From CBDCWT01 sp965223305 (GTDB taxonomy: Bacteria > Planctomycetota > Planctomycetia > Pirellulales > Pirellulaceae): a stretch of DNA of 64,000 bases. Each line of letters opens with the position of its first letter. Positions within the stretch are counted from its first letter, which is position 1. The notes below the pieces were generated by a model, which did not search any database, was not told the DNA's origin, and saw nothing but the letters and a program-made list of their open reading frames with translations. The stretch is taken from positions 62,001 through 126,000 of the forward strand of contig CBDCWT010000003.1 in assembly GCA_965223305.1 (NCBI GenBank). Reading direction: 5' to 3'. Position numbers and translations under genes: made by a program. Shown here piece after piece: positions 17,424 through 26,758 of this stretch.

Positions 17424-20400
17424 TCAATCAAGGAGTTGCTCGATCCGTTTGACAATCTGGATCTCGTCTCCTGGGTCATAGCCAATCACGTAGTCCACAA
17501 TCTTGCCTTGGCGATCAACCCAAAAGGAAGTTGGATAGGCCCCGACTCCGTACTTCTCACGGGCGACTTGACTTCCATTTAGAACGATCGGATGTCTGAG
17601 CTGCTCCTTCTGGACATATTCGGCGACGGCTTTTTCTGCGTCGTCGTAGGCGTTGACAGCGATCACAGTGAATCCTCTGTCGCTGTACTCCTGAAATGCT
17701 GCCGAGAGATGTGGGGCTTCGAAACGACACGGACCACAAGCCAATCCCCAGAAGGTGATGAGGGCGGCACGGTTTCGTATGTGTTCGGCAATGCTGATTG
17801 GCTCGCCGCTCAAGTCGTCGAGTGTAAACGGAGGCGGTCGCTTGCCAATCAGAGTTTCGGGAGATCCACCCTGCGGCGAGTGTGAAACTCGAGCCCCACC
17901 GAAACCAAGTCTTCTAGCCAAGACCATGCCGCCAGACTGCGAGCTGGGGTTCGCGAAAGCGTCCGCAGACTCGGTGCCAGCCGCTGTGCTCGAAATGCGG
18001 AATAGTATCGATTCCTTCGCTTCTGGTTGCAGTCGATCGACTACGCGAATGATGGATTGCACAGTCGAGGCCGCCAAGCCATCGCGTCGTCCATCAAATG
18101 GTCGCCGAATATCCACAACACAGTCCGCGTTGTCCGTTAAGAACCGAGAGAACGTTGTTCGAACCGGATAAGCTCGAACGTAGCCGTCCACCATCGTTGG
18201 TTCATCATCACTGACTCCGCTTTCGCCAAGTTTGTATGCAAGATTCCTCTTTTCTCGCCAACCTTCTCCGGCGTACTGTTGTCCCCACGTCACATTGGCA
18301 AAACCAGCTTCACCACAGAGTTTCTTAACGGTTGCCTCCAGTTGCTTTTCGGCCTCCGGCAACCGCTCCCAATTCTCGTAGCGAACGTAGACGACTATTC
18401 TCTCATTGCTTGTTTTGGCGAGATTCTTCAAGTCTCTCCGCAAAGCATCTTCGTTTAGCAGATCCAGGTTTAGTTTTCCGTTTTCGATAACACCGTTCGC
18501 AAAGACCATTGCGTAGGCAGTCACGCCGGCCTGGAGAAAGGAACGATGAAGACTGGTTGACACCGGGAAAGCCACGTGATTCGCCGAGGTGGAACGAGTT
18601 CGCTCGCCAGCAGCCTCTTGTTCTACAGAAGGACCATCGGATCGTCGCGAGATGGTAAAGTTGAGATCCTCGATGTCGGCCTGTCCGCTGCCAACTTCCA
18701 GATGCTTTACGATCTGTGGGTCCGGATACTCGAATCCATCCGGCAGGGCATTGAAATAAAGACGGGCCGCTCCGGTCGGGAGACGAAATTGATAATGCCC
18801 GCTGCCATCGGTCAGGTCATGTGAGAGACCGGCGTCACTCCGGTTGTCGGAGATCGCCGAGAAGGCGGCGCCTTCTACCGGCTGGCCATCCTGATCCAGA
18901 ACTCGTCCACTTACCAACACGCCTCTTTCCATCTCAAGAGTTAGATTGCGGGGATTTCCCACAACCGTGTGGAGGTCCTCTATCGGCCGGAAAGTCCAAA
19001 GCTTCTTGGGGTCTTCGATCGAAAAGACGAACTGCGCCTCGGGCAGACCACGAATGAGGAACTTTCCCGTCTGATCGGTGACAGCCCGAAGCGTTGAGAG
19101 GTAAGCACCTGATGTGCGGCGGGCGGAAACTTCCATGCCGACACTCGGACTGCCGTCCGGCAAAGTAACTCGCCCAGAAAGAATGCACTCCCTTTCGATG
19201 GTCAGCTTGATCGGTTGCCCGGCAAACGAATCCTTATCGTTCCTCCATTGAGTTTCGGCAAGTCGGTCACCCTTGGTAATCAGGTAAAGACGCCCGCGAA
19301 CTGGGATGTCGTCGAACCTGAACGTACCGCGCGCATCGGGTCGACGCTCGAATACTTCGGGAAGTGCTGAGTCAAGACCTGGAAAACGCTCTTCCCGTGG
19401 AAAAGACTCAAACTCCATTGGGCTCCGGCCCACGACTACATGCAGAGTTCGTATCTGTACCGTCACGTCGCTGGGGTCAAATCCGTCTGGTACACTTACC
19501 AGCCCTGCTACTGATCGCGAAGCCTGAAGTTGCACACGAAACTTGGGGTTGATGGGCTCGCTATTCTTCCACTTCGCAGAGCGTGCAACTCCTACGAGAC
19601 GCCCCGGAACACGAGCATACACCCAGCGATCGAAGGTACGCAATTTGCTGTCGATAAACTCTTCGCGGCAGTCGACCTTGCCTTGCTCATCAGAGATGAA
19701 CGGCCCAAAGTGGATGTAGCGTCCGTCCGTGCCATCGCTCCGCTGAAACAAGTGAACCTCAGCTCCTGTTACAGGTATGCCTTGGGCGTCCACACAGAAC
19801 ATGTCAAACGTGTCAGGTCCGGCATCCGATAATGCCTGGCCGGTGACTCCATTCGGCGACGATTTAAGCGCCGACGCAAGGAACCGCGCGACTCTTGTGA
19901 CGCCTGTTGACTCTGCGGCAACAACTCCGAGTAGCAACATCGCCCCTCCGAGTAGGATGGCTCGTCCCAATTGCGACCTGGCAATTCCGGTTGGGCGTTG
20001 CTTCACGTCTCTCACCGCAGCACCGCGAACATCGCCGGCGAAGCCGGTTGTTGGCCGTTGAGCACGTGACAATTGGTCCGCCAACATACTTTCAACCTCG
20101 CCTGCCGACTGCGGACGATTCGCCGGATCTTTCTCGTGAAGGAGGGCGACGACGTCCTCTAGCGCCTGAGGGATTTCAGGGTTTAACTCGCGGATTGATC
20201 GGGGATTCTTGTCGCAAACGGACCTTAGCGTGGCCACTGTGCTGTGCTCCCGAAAAGGCGGGTAGCCGGTGCACATCGTGTACATCACGCTTCCAAGGCT
20301 GAACAAGTCGGCGCGGTGGTCCACGGGATCACCGCTTGCCTGTTCCGGCGCCATGTATTGTGGGGTGCCGGCGATCACTTCGCCGTGTGTGACACTCGAA

Positions 20401-21206
20401 TCATCTACCGCGCGGGCAAGTCCAAAGTCGGTGATCTTGACGCGTTCGATGCCGTTTTCCAACAGAATATTCGATGGTGTTATATCGCGATGGACTAGTC
20501 CTTGATGATGTGCGGCGGAAAGCCCGCCCGCAATCTGTTGCGCGATACGCAGAATCTCTTTCACTTCAAGCGGCCCATTCCGGTCGATTTTTTCCTGCAG
20601 CGACATTCCGGACACAAATTGCATGACGAGGTAAGGCTCGTCGGCTGCGTCGTCCACTGCATGAATCGTTATCACGTGGTCATGAACAACCGCCGCAGCC
20701 GAACGCGCCTCGCGCACGAATCGTTTCCGCGCAGTTCCCTTCGAGGCAAGCGACGGTGAGAGGACTTTGACCGCGACGATGCGGTCGAGGGAGGTGTCCA
20801 AAGCCTTGAACACAGTCCCCATCCCACCACGTCCAATAACGCCAGTGATCTCGTATGGCCCGAGAGAGCCCAGGCTATCGGCGCTCTTGCTTGGTGCAAA
20901 CTGCCGAAGGTACTCTGTGTCGCTGAGTTGCTGGGTGAGCGATTCAGAGTCAGTGCATTCGCGTCGATGCAGCTTGATCATTGCCTCCTTTAGGGCTTGC
21001 TCACGTGCCTCGAGTAGCAATTCCGCGCCGGTTGCGCCTCGCGGACAGAGTTCCTCGCGGGCAGGCGCTAGCTGTTCCACCGCCAGTTGACACTTTGTGC
21101 AATGTTCGATGTGCCGGACGACGTCTTTCTCTTCAGTGTCTGACAGCCTGCCATCAATCAAGTCTTTCAGGCTTGGCATTCCAGGGCACCCATCTCGACT
21201 GACCAT
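17424..21206 (-). CDS. Ser/Thr kinase with zinc-finger N-terminus, regulatory beta domains and C-terminal thioredoxin
   Basis: 1260-aa mosaic. Residues 32-39 form the HxxxCxxC pattern of anti-sigma zinc fingers (HIEHCTKC). The kinase domain (about 117-380) has GRGGMG (125-130), Lys147 and DFGLA (260-264), but the catalytic loop reads HRDITPSN (239-246), with Thr where Lys is usual. A membrane helix lies near 395-420, followed by three or four carboxypeptidase-regulatory-like beta domains (GRVTLPDGSPSVGMEVSARR, SGRVLDQDGQPVEGAAFS). The last ~140 residues are a TlpA-type thioredoxin with CGPC (ITFWGLACGPCRFEAPHL). The tail probably sits outside the membrane (inference). The ATG at 21206 is preferred to a GTG at 21221. 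The ECF sigma gene ends 62 bp upstream on the same strand. Confidence 0.9.
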   Translation of the reverse strand: MVSRDGCPGMPSLKDLIDGRLSDTEEKDVVRHIEHCTKCQLAVEQLAPAREELCPRGATGAELLLEAREQALKEAMIKLHRRECTDSESLTQQLSDTEYLRQFAPSKSADSLGSLGPYEITGVIGRGGMGTVFKALDTSLDRIVAVKVLSPSLASKGTARKRFVREARSAAAVVHDHVITIHAVDDAADEPYLVMQFVSGMSLQEKIDRNGPLEVKEILRIAQQIAGGLSAAHHQGLVHRDITPSNILLENGIERVKITDFGLARAVDDSSVTHGEVIAGTPQYMAPEQASGDPVDHRADLFSLGSVMYTMCTGYPPFREHSTVATLRSVCDKNPRSIRELNPEIPQALEDVVALLHEKDPANRPQSAGEVESMLADQLSRAQRPTTGFAGDVRGAAVRDVKQRPTGIARSQLGRAILLGGAMLLLGVVAAESTGVTRVARFLASALKSSPNGVTGQALSDAGPDTFDMFCVDAQGIPVTGAEVHLFQRSDGTDGRYIHFGPFISDEQGKVDCREEFIDSKLRTFDRWVYARVPGRLVGVARSAKWKNSEPINPKFRVQLQASRSVAGLVSVPDGFDPSDVTVQIRTLHVVVGRSPMEFESFPREERFPGLDSALPEVFERRPDARGTFRFDDIPVRGRLYLITKGDRLAETQWRNDKDSFAGQPIKLTIERECILSGRVTLPDGSPSVGMEVSARRTSGAYLSTLRAVTDQTGKFLIRGLPEAQFVFSIEDPKKLWTFRPIEDLHTVVGNPRNLTLEMERGVLVSGRVLDQDGQPVEGAAFSAISDNRSDAGLSHDLTDGSGHYQFRLPTGAARLYFNALPDGFEYPDPQIVKHLEVGSGQADIEDLNFTISRRSDGPSVEQEAAGERTRSTSANHVAFPVSTSLHRSFLQAGVTAYAMVFANGVIENGKLNLDLLNEDALRRDLKNLAKTSNERIVVYVRYENWERLPEAEKQLEATVKKLCGEAGFANVTWGQQYAGEGWREKRNLAYKLGESGVSDDEPTMVDGYVRAYPVRTTFSRFLTDNADCVVDIRRPFDGRRDGLAASTVQSIIRVVDRLQPEAKESILFRISSTAAGTESADAFANPSSQSGGMVLARRLGFGGARVSHSPQGGSPETLIGKRPPPFTLDDLSGEPISIAEHIRNRAALITFWGLACGPCRFEAPHLSAAFQEYSDRGFTVIAVNAYDDAEKAVAEYVQKEQLRHPIVLNGSQVAREKYGVGAYPTSFWVDRQGKIVDYVIGYDPGDEIQIVKRIEQLLD

Positions 21207-21268
21207 TGTTCGACTCCACACTGAAGTAAACGTAGTGGAAACGGCAGGCTCTCCTGCAAACTTCTATC

Positions 21269-21880
21269 TCACTCCGCTTGATCATTGTCCGGCGACCAGT
21301 CGGTTTCGGCGATCACTTCTTTGATGCGGGTCAAGATTCTGCTCTTGGCGACATAGATCGCTCCAGCGCTCACCCCGAGACTCTTCGCAACTTCCTTTAC
21401 GCTCATCCCATCGACCGCCGTGCGCCAGAATGCCTCCCAGGTTTTCTCGGTGAAGTCACCACGGACTTCCTCGCAAGCCCAAGCGAACAATCGTTTGTGA
21501 TACTCGTGGTCCCACTCCTCCTGATCCGTTGCCGCCGGAATTTGGTCGACGCGACCTTGGTGAAACGAGTTAGGAGTGTTGCTTGGATCTGCTTGCCCTC
21601 GACGAAGATGCTTGTACACTGCGTTTCGGGTTATCGTATGTAACCAACCCCGAAACGAGCCGCGTCCCGGTTCGTACTTGTTGCGTTTCATGGCGTCGGC
21701 CACCGAGGCAAGCACTTCCTGTGTCAGGTCCGCTGCATCCGCATCCTGCAACCCTCGTTTACGTGCAAAACGATAGACCAGCGGTGCGTAGACCTCAACA
21801 AATGTGTGCCAGGCCTCGTGGTCCTCTGCGTCCTTCATCCGCAGCAGTAGGCTTAACCGCGTGATGGGAGCGTCAGACAT
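21269..21880 (-). CDS. ECF-type RNA polymerase sigma factor
   Basis: 203-aa sigma-70 family protein. Region 2 is visible as WHTFVEVYAPLVYRFARKRG, DAADLTQEVLASVADAM and SFRGWLHTITRNAVYKHLRR. Region 4 has TWEAFWRTAVDGMSVKEVAK followed by LGVSAGAIYVAKSRILTRI. This is the subgroup commonly found next to large zinc-finger kinases in planctomycetes (family knowledge). The ATG at 21880 is chosen; the preceding TTG only adds one residue. Downstream on the same strand is the kinase-thioredoxin gene, whose N-terminal HxxxCxxC finger is a plausible docking site for this sigma factor (inference). Confidence 0.92.
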   Translation of the reverse strand: MSDAPITRLSLLLRMKDAEDHEAWHTFVEVYAPLVYRFARKRGLQDADAADLTQEVLASVADAMKRNKYEPGRGSFRGWLHTITRNAVYKHLRRGQADPSNTPNSFHQGRVDQIPAATDQEEWDHEYHKRLFAWACEEVRGDFTEKTWEAFWRTAVDGMSVKEVAKSLGVSAGAIYVAKSRILTRIKEVIAETDWSPDNDQAE

Positions 21881-21883
21881 CAA

Positions 21884-23980
21884 GGTTCTCTTTCAGCGTT
21901 CTGAATACTTGTCTATATCCAGCCAACAGAGAAATCTTACACGGACCTACCGCGAGATCTCAGAATTCTGCGATGTGTTGGTCCGCGGGCAGGTCGGAAG
22001 CTGTATCGCGATGCTTGACCTCGGGCACGATATGGTGGTGCACATGTTGATTCAGGCTACCGCTTCGGGCAGCTTCCAAATACACCGCGGCGCGGCTTGG
22101 GGGTCTCGCCCCCATTGTGGTGGACTCTCCGGCTCCTCGTTCAAACTTGCGCCCGGCGTCCTTTTTCCGGTGATGGTTAGCTCGCCCACTCGAAGTGCAG
22201 TCAACCTCGCGACACGCTGATCGATGTTCGGCCTGCGCTTGGGCGCACGGATCGATTCCACCCGCTGCCCGAACGGCATTTTGCTAAGTCGCACGGATGT
22301 GCCCGAGCCGATGTGGTTCGTGCGGCGCAACTGGCGTCCCCATCTCGACCGTGTGGAGCCTGAGAACCGCGATCGTAACCCGCTTCGGCGTTTCACTCCG
22401 AAGGCAGCAAGCCAAAGGTCGAAAGTGCATCGGCCCTCTGACCGATGCGGACTTGGGAACGAGCTGGTTGACCGAGGTTGATGTGACCGCCTGCACGAAG
22501 AAATCATCCAATCTGCGAGCGGTGGGACCGGCGCGTTCGTTGCCTGCGCTAGCAGTGGGTCGAAGACCCGCGCGTCTACTTCCCTGATTTCTCCTTCCAC
22601 GCCGTCTACTTCCGTCTTCTTCGAGCCGACAGATCTATCTGTCTCGTGTCCTTCTACGTTTACTTCTCCCCCTTGCGACCTCGCGGCGCTCGACTTTTCT
22701 TCCGGACGACGCTACCGTGTTCTCTTCTGTTACGTTTCATCGCAACGCCCCTTGTTGCTGGAGCGGTTGCCCTTGCGATGCCGTGGAGAAGCTCGTCGCC
22801 TCATCTCCCCGCTTTGGATACACAGTGCGTCTGACTGGCCGGGCCGAGCACCGCATGCCAGCTGGCCACTCCAGGGTCTCTGATGAGTGTCGTCAGGCCA
22901 CGACGTTGTCGGGCAACGGTGGTGTTGTGCATCGAGGGAGAATCGCCTATCGATCTGTGTACACACCGATCCGCCCGCCGAGCGCCGGTGACGGCCGCTT
23001 CGGCCGCATCCGATGGACGCAGGCAGTCACGGTGGAGGGACCAGCTCGCCCTTTGCAGGCCCTGCTGCGAAGTTGTCTGCGGTACGCGGTGACGCCTCAC
23101 TCCTGACTCCTCGCTCTGCCACAGTGTCCTATGGTTAGCGCCCCAATGGCGGGAGCTTCCATCCCCACTTGGGACCCGAGTCGAGCCAGCACTGCAGGTG
23201 CATGCGTGCCGTATGCGGCGACTCCGCCCGACTTCCCACGAACTATCGGTCCGCCGAACAAAGCGTCCCCTTTCCCTCGCTCGGCAACATTGCGTCAGCA
23301 CCTTTCCTCCGCGAACTTCCATCGTGCCGAATTGCCTTACCGTCTGCGCTCAGCTGAGTACGTGGTCAAAGTGCGGGTCGCCTACGCGCTGAAACTGCGG
23401 GCGTCGAATCCGGCGGTCCCAAGCGGTGAAAAAGACCGCTGCGCTTATCAAACGGTCAACTGAGCGGCGAAGGACTTTCGTCATTAAGCACGAACGCATT
23501 TCTTCGCAGGCCACCAAAACGCACCCGGACGTGATCAGTCGGACTACGCGATTCACAGGCTTGATCTGCTGTCGGTGGAAAACACCGCTGTAAAATGGGA
23601 CCAAGTCGGTCCCGCAGGTCCTGCAGTGGTCGATACACTTGTCGAGAGTTCCTGCGACCACGAACGCTTAGGATTCTTCTTTTCGTACGCTGTGCTATAA
23701 ACTGACCGCGGTCGAGACATCTAGACATCTCCGCTTAATCTTGAGCGCGCCGAGGGCGCAAGGACCCTCGACCTCGTGTTGGGCATCCCCTTCTGCAGGA
23801 CCGATCCTAATCTCGGTCAGGATCACAAGATTCAGCTGCAGACTTACCACTCCACATACCAAGCAGCTAAAGCGCTCCAGCGCAGCCGAGCTCACTCACC
23901 CGATTGCTGTGGGATGGATGGCGGCGGCGGGAGCGAAACTAATAGATGTCAACACGCTCCGCCCACATTCCCTCGCCCCG
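21884..23980. other. 2.1-kb stretch without recognisable genes
   Basis: Besides the repeat at 22238-22448 no convincing gene was found. Many open frames overlap on both strands with low-complexity Arg/Ser/Pro-rich translations, as expected of GC-rich non-coding DNA. The plus strand at 22600-22760 is strikingly C/T-rich. The DNA abuts the IS66 target duplication at 23981. It may be decayed mobile DNA, but no remnant could be named. Confidence 0.4.
22238..22448 (+). repeat. Dispersed intergenic repeat, copy 7, with terminal hairpin
   Basis: The second long copy. It has GGCGCACGGATCGATTCCACC, CTGCCCGAACGGCATTTTGC, TAAGTCGCACGGATGTGCCC and GTTCGTGCGGCGCAACTGG. It then has TTTCACTCCGAAGGCAGC, CAAGCCAAAGGTCGAAAG and a hairpin GCATCGG (22427-22433) / CCGATGC (22442-22448) with an 8-base loop. 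It shares both halves with the copy at 1062-1260, which defines a ~200-bp full-length unit. Confidence 0.65.
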
Positions 23981-24054
23981 CGCGCGGTGTAAGCGCCCGG
24001 CAGCGGCATGCGGGCTCGAGGGCGAGCCACGCGCAGGCGGACGTGCGGTGGCGG

Positions 24055-25178
24055 TTATTGTCGGGCCGCAGCCTTTCGGCGTTGGCGGGCCAAGATCCGC
24101 TGTCGAGCTCGCCGTGCACGCTTGGCATCCTGGCGGTCGACTTTCTCCGCGACACGCTGCTTGCGGATCGAGGTCGGATGCTTGCTGGCCCAACGATCGG
24201 GAAGCAAGTCGGCGAGAAACTCCCCCTGCAGTTTTGCCGGATCGTTCTGCGCGCCATCGGCTAGATGCTGGAGGATGTCGGTCAGATAGTCCTCGACGAT
24301 CAGATTGTGGCGGTGAGCACTGCTGACAATGCTCATCAGCCGCAATCGGCTGGCCGCCGCCTGAGGATGGCCAAAGAAGAGCCAGTTACGGCGTCCGACT
24401 GCCAAGGGCCGGATCGCTCGTTCGGCCTGATTGTTGTCGAAGGGAAGTTCTCCGTCGGTTAGGTATCGCCGCAACACGTCCCATTGGTTGCGCATGTACC
24501 CAACGGCTTTTCCGAACGGGCTCCGTGGCAATGCCGCACGCTGCACACGATCGCTGTCAAGCCACCGCTCAAGCGTTGTCCAAACAGGAACGGCCTCTCG
24601 CTGGCGAAGCTCGTAACGCTCTTGAGCGGTCTTCAGTTTGCCACGCTCCTCAATATCCCACAGTTGGCCATAGAGGGCGATTGCCTCGGCACACAGTTGG
24701 GGTTCATACGTTTCCGCCTTGACGAACTCACGACGTGCGTGCCAATTGCAACTGGCGTGCACAATCCGTCCGTCGGTACGCTTCTCGATGTGCGCGTACG
24801 CCTCATAAGCATCGGCGACAACCGTGCCTTGGAACGTAGCCAGCCATAGATCGAGCGATGTATGCGAACGCGACAGTGACCAGTGAAAGTAGTCGTAAGG
24901 TGCTAAATCATCCGTCCCCGAAAAGAGCCAGGCGTAACTTGTTGCCGATCCCGGTTCGTTCAATTCCTGAGGTTCACCGTCGGGCGGTTTTTTCTTGCGC
25001 CGCTTGTTGAGTTGCTCTTGTTGTTCTGCGTCTAGCGAATCACGCAGTAACACCAAAGCCGGTGTTTCGTCGACGTGGATAATCGATTGATCCATCAATC
25101 GCTGCCACATCAACTCGGATAGCGGATCAATCACCCGAGCGGAATGGTTCAGCAGATCGTTGATCGTGGAACGGCTAG
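24055..25178 (-). pseudogene. tnpC: IS66 transposase TnpC, C-terminal part (interrupted)
   Basis: DDE domain of the IS66 transposase: IHVDETPALVL, VVADAYEAYAH and the terminal acidic motif FDNNQAERAIRPLAVGRRNW. Joining it to the N-terminal part at 28189-28958, after removing the insertion and one CTAG, restores a continuous 629-aa protein (CGWFPSRSTINDLLN across the join). An open frame extends a few codons into the inserted element (to 25206), but those codons are not native. The stop codon is about 65 bp from the element end. Confidence 0.93.
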
Positions 25179-25257
25179 TTCGACTGTTGTACTTCTCTTG
25201 ACGCAATTTAAGTAGTTTTCTATTAGCACCTTCTGTTGTTTGTGGCTATGCCAGTTC

Positions 25258-26731
25258 GGTCGAGCAACCTTCCTTCTGTAAATTCTGTCGATCTCATTTT
25301 CGCGTTTTGTAAATAGTATGGAGCGGCTTCGCCGCCGTTTTCTTTTGCGTTCACGCAGACCGGGGGGCTCATTGCCGCCCCCCTGGACCCCCGCTAGCCT
25401 TTCTCTGTGTTCCGTTTTTGGGAGGCGTTGTTTGCATTGTCAAATAGACTTTGCCAGTTTCCCAATCGTCGCTGGTCTCGCTGAGGATCGCGCTGACTAA
25501 CCGCAGGAGCGACGCTTCGTTGGGAAACAGCGTTGCCACTCTGGTGCGACGTTTGATCTCCTGGTTTAGCCGCTCAAGCATGTTCGTCGTGCGAAGACGG
25601 CGGCGGTGAGAAGGTTCCAATTCGAACACCGTCAGACTTTCCGCAACGTTGGTCTCGAGCCAACGGGATAGATCCGGCGCCGTCTCGGCGTACTTCTCGA
25701 CCATCAACTTGAGGAGACGATCTGCTTCGTGACGATCCGCTGCGTTGAGCACGTTACGCAAGTCCTGGATGACTTCCGGACGCATGGTTATCTTGGGTAC
25801 GTAGTTCAGAGCGTTCTGGAGGAGGTGAAACTGGCAGCGCTGCCAGGCCACGCCTGCGAAGCATGCCTTGCGAGCCTGCTTCAGCCCCGCGTGATCGTCG
25901 GAAACGATCAACTGAACACCGTGCAAGCCACGGTCGATCAGACTCTTCAAGAAGCTTCTCCAGTGAACCTCTGCTTCGGAAAGTGAGACGCTGACGCCCA
26001 GGATGCTGCGTTGACCGTTCTCCAAAATGCCGGTGGCGATCAGTACCGCGCAGTCACGTACGCTGCCTCCGTGGCGAACCTTCTCGTAGCGAGCATCGAG
26101 AATCACATACGGCACCGTTTCCAGTGGACGCTCCCGCCAGGCTTGCAGTTCTTCGTCCAGCAGCTCGGCGGCCCGACTGACCTGAGTACTACTGACCTCC
26201 AATCCACACAGCTCCTGAGTGATCTCCGCCACTTTCCTGGTCGATACTCCCTGCACGTACATCTCCGCCACCGCTAATTTGAGCGCCCGCTCACTGCGTT
26301 CGCCCCGTTCCAATGTCGACGGATAGAACTCCACATCTCGGGTCTGAGGAACGTTAACGCGCAGTTGGCCGAGTCGGCTGTTGACCGTCTTGGACTTGTA
26401 TCCATTGGCATATCCACGTCGCGCTTCGGTCCGCTGATACGGCATCGCGCCCAGGGCTTCCGCGCGCTCGAGTTTCATCGCCTCATTCATGAGAATCTCA
26501 ATCGCGTGCCCCATTCCCTCAAAGCCATGTTCGCCGAGTAGTTGGAGCAGCTCTTCGAAACGAGTAGATTGATCGTCGTGGGCCATGTGGGTCTCCTTTC
26601 GCTAGAGTAGTGTCCTGCGAAAAGAAAGATCGACAGCGGCCCACGCTTTTTCAAGCCGCCTATCAGCGACGCTCCGAATCAATTAAGTTCGGCGCGCCAC
26701 TGCGCTTTTACAGAAAGAATGTTACACCACC
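25258..26731 (-). mobile_element. IS256-family insertion sequence, copy 2
   Basis: 1474 bp, with the same ends as copy 1 (GGTCGAGC... and ...ACACCACC). It is flanked by the 8-bp duplication GCCAGTTC (25250-25257 and 26732-26739). It sits 27 bp upstream of the IS701-type transposase start, so it separates that gene from its own promoter. It is the youngest layer of the nest and has the same orientation as copy 1. Confidence 0.95.
25369..26586 (-). CDS. IS256/Mutator-family transposase (identical second copy)
   Basis: 405 residues, identical to the protein at 2786-4003, including the acidic residues Asp164, Asp230 and Glu338 and the C-x2-H signature. No stop or frameshift. With two identical intact copies at different targets, this transposase is probably active in the strain or was until recently (inference). 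Confidence 0.95.
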   Translation of the reverse strand: MAHDDQSTRFEELLQLLGEHGFEGMGHAIEILMNEAMKLERAEALGAMPYQRTEARRGYANGYKSKTVNSRLGQLRVNVPQTRDVEFYPSTLERGERSERALKLAVAEMYVQGVSTRKVAEITQELCGLEVSSTQVSRAAELLDEELQAWRERPLETVPYVILDARYEKVRHGGSVRDCAVLIATGILENGQRSILGVSVSLSEAEVHWRSFLKSLIDRGLHGVQLIVSDDHAGLKQARKACFAGVAWQRCQFHLLQNALNYVPKITMRPEVIQDLRNVLNAADRHEADRLLKLMVEKYAETAPDLSRWLETNVAESLTVFELEPSHRRRLRTTNMLERLNQEIKRRTRVATLFPNEASLLRLVSAILSETSDDWETGKVYLTMQTTPPKNGTQRKASGGPGGRQ

Positions 26732-26758
26732 GCCAGTTCGCATGGAAGGAGCAGTTGC

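Noticed and set aside
22801..23322. Minus-strand 173-codon frame as a possible gene
   Set aside because: The composition is Arg/Ser/His-biased like other chance frames in GC-rich DNA, and no motif or ribosome-binding site is present.
21884..23700. Group II intron or its remnant in the gene-free stretch
   Set aside because: A few GC-rich blocks suggested it, but no reverse-transcriptase motif and no catalytic domain V hairpin could be found.
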